Position numbers and translations under genes: made by a program
Part shown: positions 63,736 through 64,000 of the stretch, piece by piece
Position numbering within the stretch: position 1 is the first letter of the stretch
Layout: every line of letters starts with the position of its first letter
From: Acanthosepion esculentum
Taxonomy: Eukaryota; Mollusca; Cephalopoda; Sepiida; Sepiidae
DNA: 64,000 nucleotides
NCBI GenBank assembly: GCA_964036315.1
Contig: OZ038517.1
Span: 49,335,219-49,399,218, forward strand
Direction of reading: 5' to 3'
The notes under the pieces: model-generated
Database searches by the model: none
Told to the model about the DNA's origin: nothing
Seen by the model: the letters and a program-made list of their open reading frames with translations, nothing else

Positions 63736-64000
63736 TGTGTATATATATATACATATATATATATGTCTGTGTATATATATATACATATATATATATGTCT
63801 GTGTATATATATATACATATATATATATGTCTGTGTATATATATATACATATATATATATGTCTGTGTATATATATACATATATATATATGTCTGTGTAT
63901 ATATATACATATATATATATGTGTATATATATATACATATATATATGTGTATATATATATATATACATATATATATGTGTGTATATATATATATATATAT
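63679..64000 (+). repeat. (AT)n and TGTCTGTGTATA minisatellite
   Basis: AT run to 63732, then about eight units of ATGTCTGTGTATATATATAT plus ACATATATAT, period 31-34 bp, shortening to GTGTATA units at the end. It continues beyond the window edge. Confidence 0.95.

Overview
This window looks like intergenic, repeat-saturated DNA from a large metazoan genome. The SINE, LINE and Penelope-like repeat types and the abundance of (AT)n and (GATA)n arrays suggest a cephalopod mollusc, probably an octopus or a relative. That assignment is inference from repeat style, not a database match. I found no host protein-coding gene that I can support. The long open frames are either translated simple repeats (Ile-Tyr, Phe-Ser, Ser-Tyr-Leu-Ile runs) or remnants of retroelement proteins.

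Layout. 0-5.5 kb: AT arrays, a Penelope-like (PLE) 3' end, a composite 5S rRNA/tRNA SINE, several 5'-truncated jockey/CR1-type LINE tails and a tandem array made from an RTE-like LINE C-terminus. 6-7.7 kb: a TTTC-rich polypyrimidine block. 7.8-12 kb: SINEs and palindromic PLE ends between AT, CA and TC arrays. 12.5-15.1 kb: a minus-strand LINE (linker plus reverse transcriptase) broken by a probable solo LTR and an 80-bp mariner MITE that resembles MADE1. 16.2-17.6 kb: a 118-bp satellite. 18.5-19.7 kb: two LINE tails head to tail. 20-25.4 kb: a SINE with a 14-bp target duplication, a mariner fragment, an RTE-like LINE carrying a solo LTR, and an element with internal 31-bp repeats and a perfect 9-bp target duplication. 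27-32.7 kb: SINE clusters and a head-to-head copy of the 31-bp element. 33-41.7 kb: PLE remnants with GIY-YIG endonuclease coding, minisatellites, a solo LTR-like repeat and SINE A copies. 42-44.6 kb: a 134-bp array made from a LINE tail, and a second 118-bp array. 45-48.4 kb: a nested palindrome and a jockey-type LINE. 49-54.6 kb: diverged tandem repeats, a 146-bp array, a polypyrimidine block and tandem SINEs. 55-64 kb: a large hairpin, a third LTR-like copy, a tRNA-like sequence, PLE ends, about 2 kb of GATA/GAACAGACTGA minisatellite and a second PLE with GIY-YIG coding.

How the parts relate. Everything recognisable is mobile or satellite DNA. Three themes recur. First, PLE 3' ends (several families) sit against (AT)n arrays and carry a repeated hammerhead-like core, CTGANGA plus one base, a short stem, then GAAA. 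Second, SINE families exchange heads and tails: a 5S/tRNA head, a common body and at least two alternative 3' ends; an otherwise different pair of families shares the 3' motif CCTTGTGCCACATCT. Third, transposon pieces have been turned into tandem satellites (LINE tail 134-bp array, PLE 3' end array, SINE arrays). Boundaries were read by eye and are approximate unless a target-site duplication is given.
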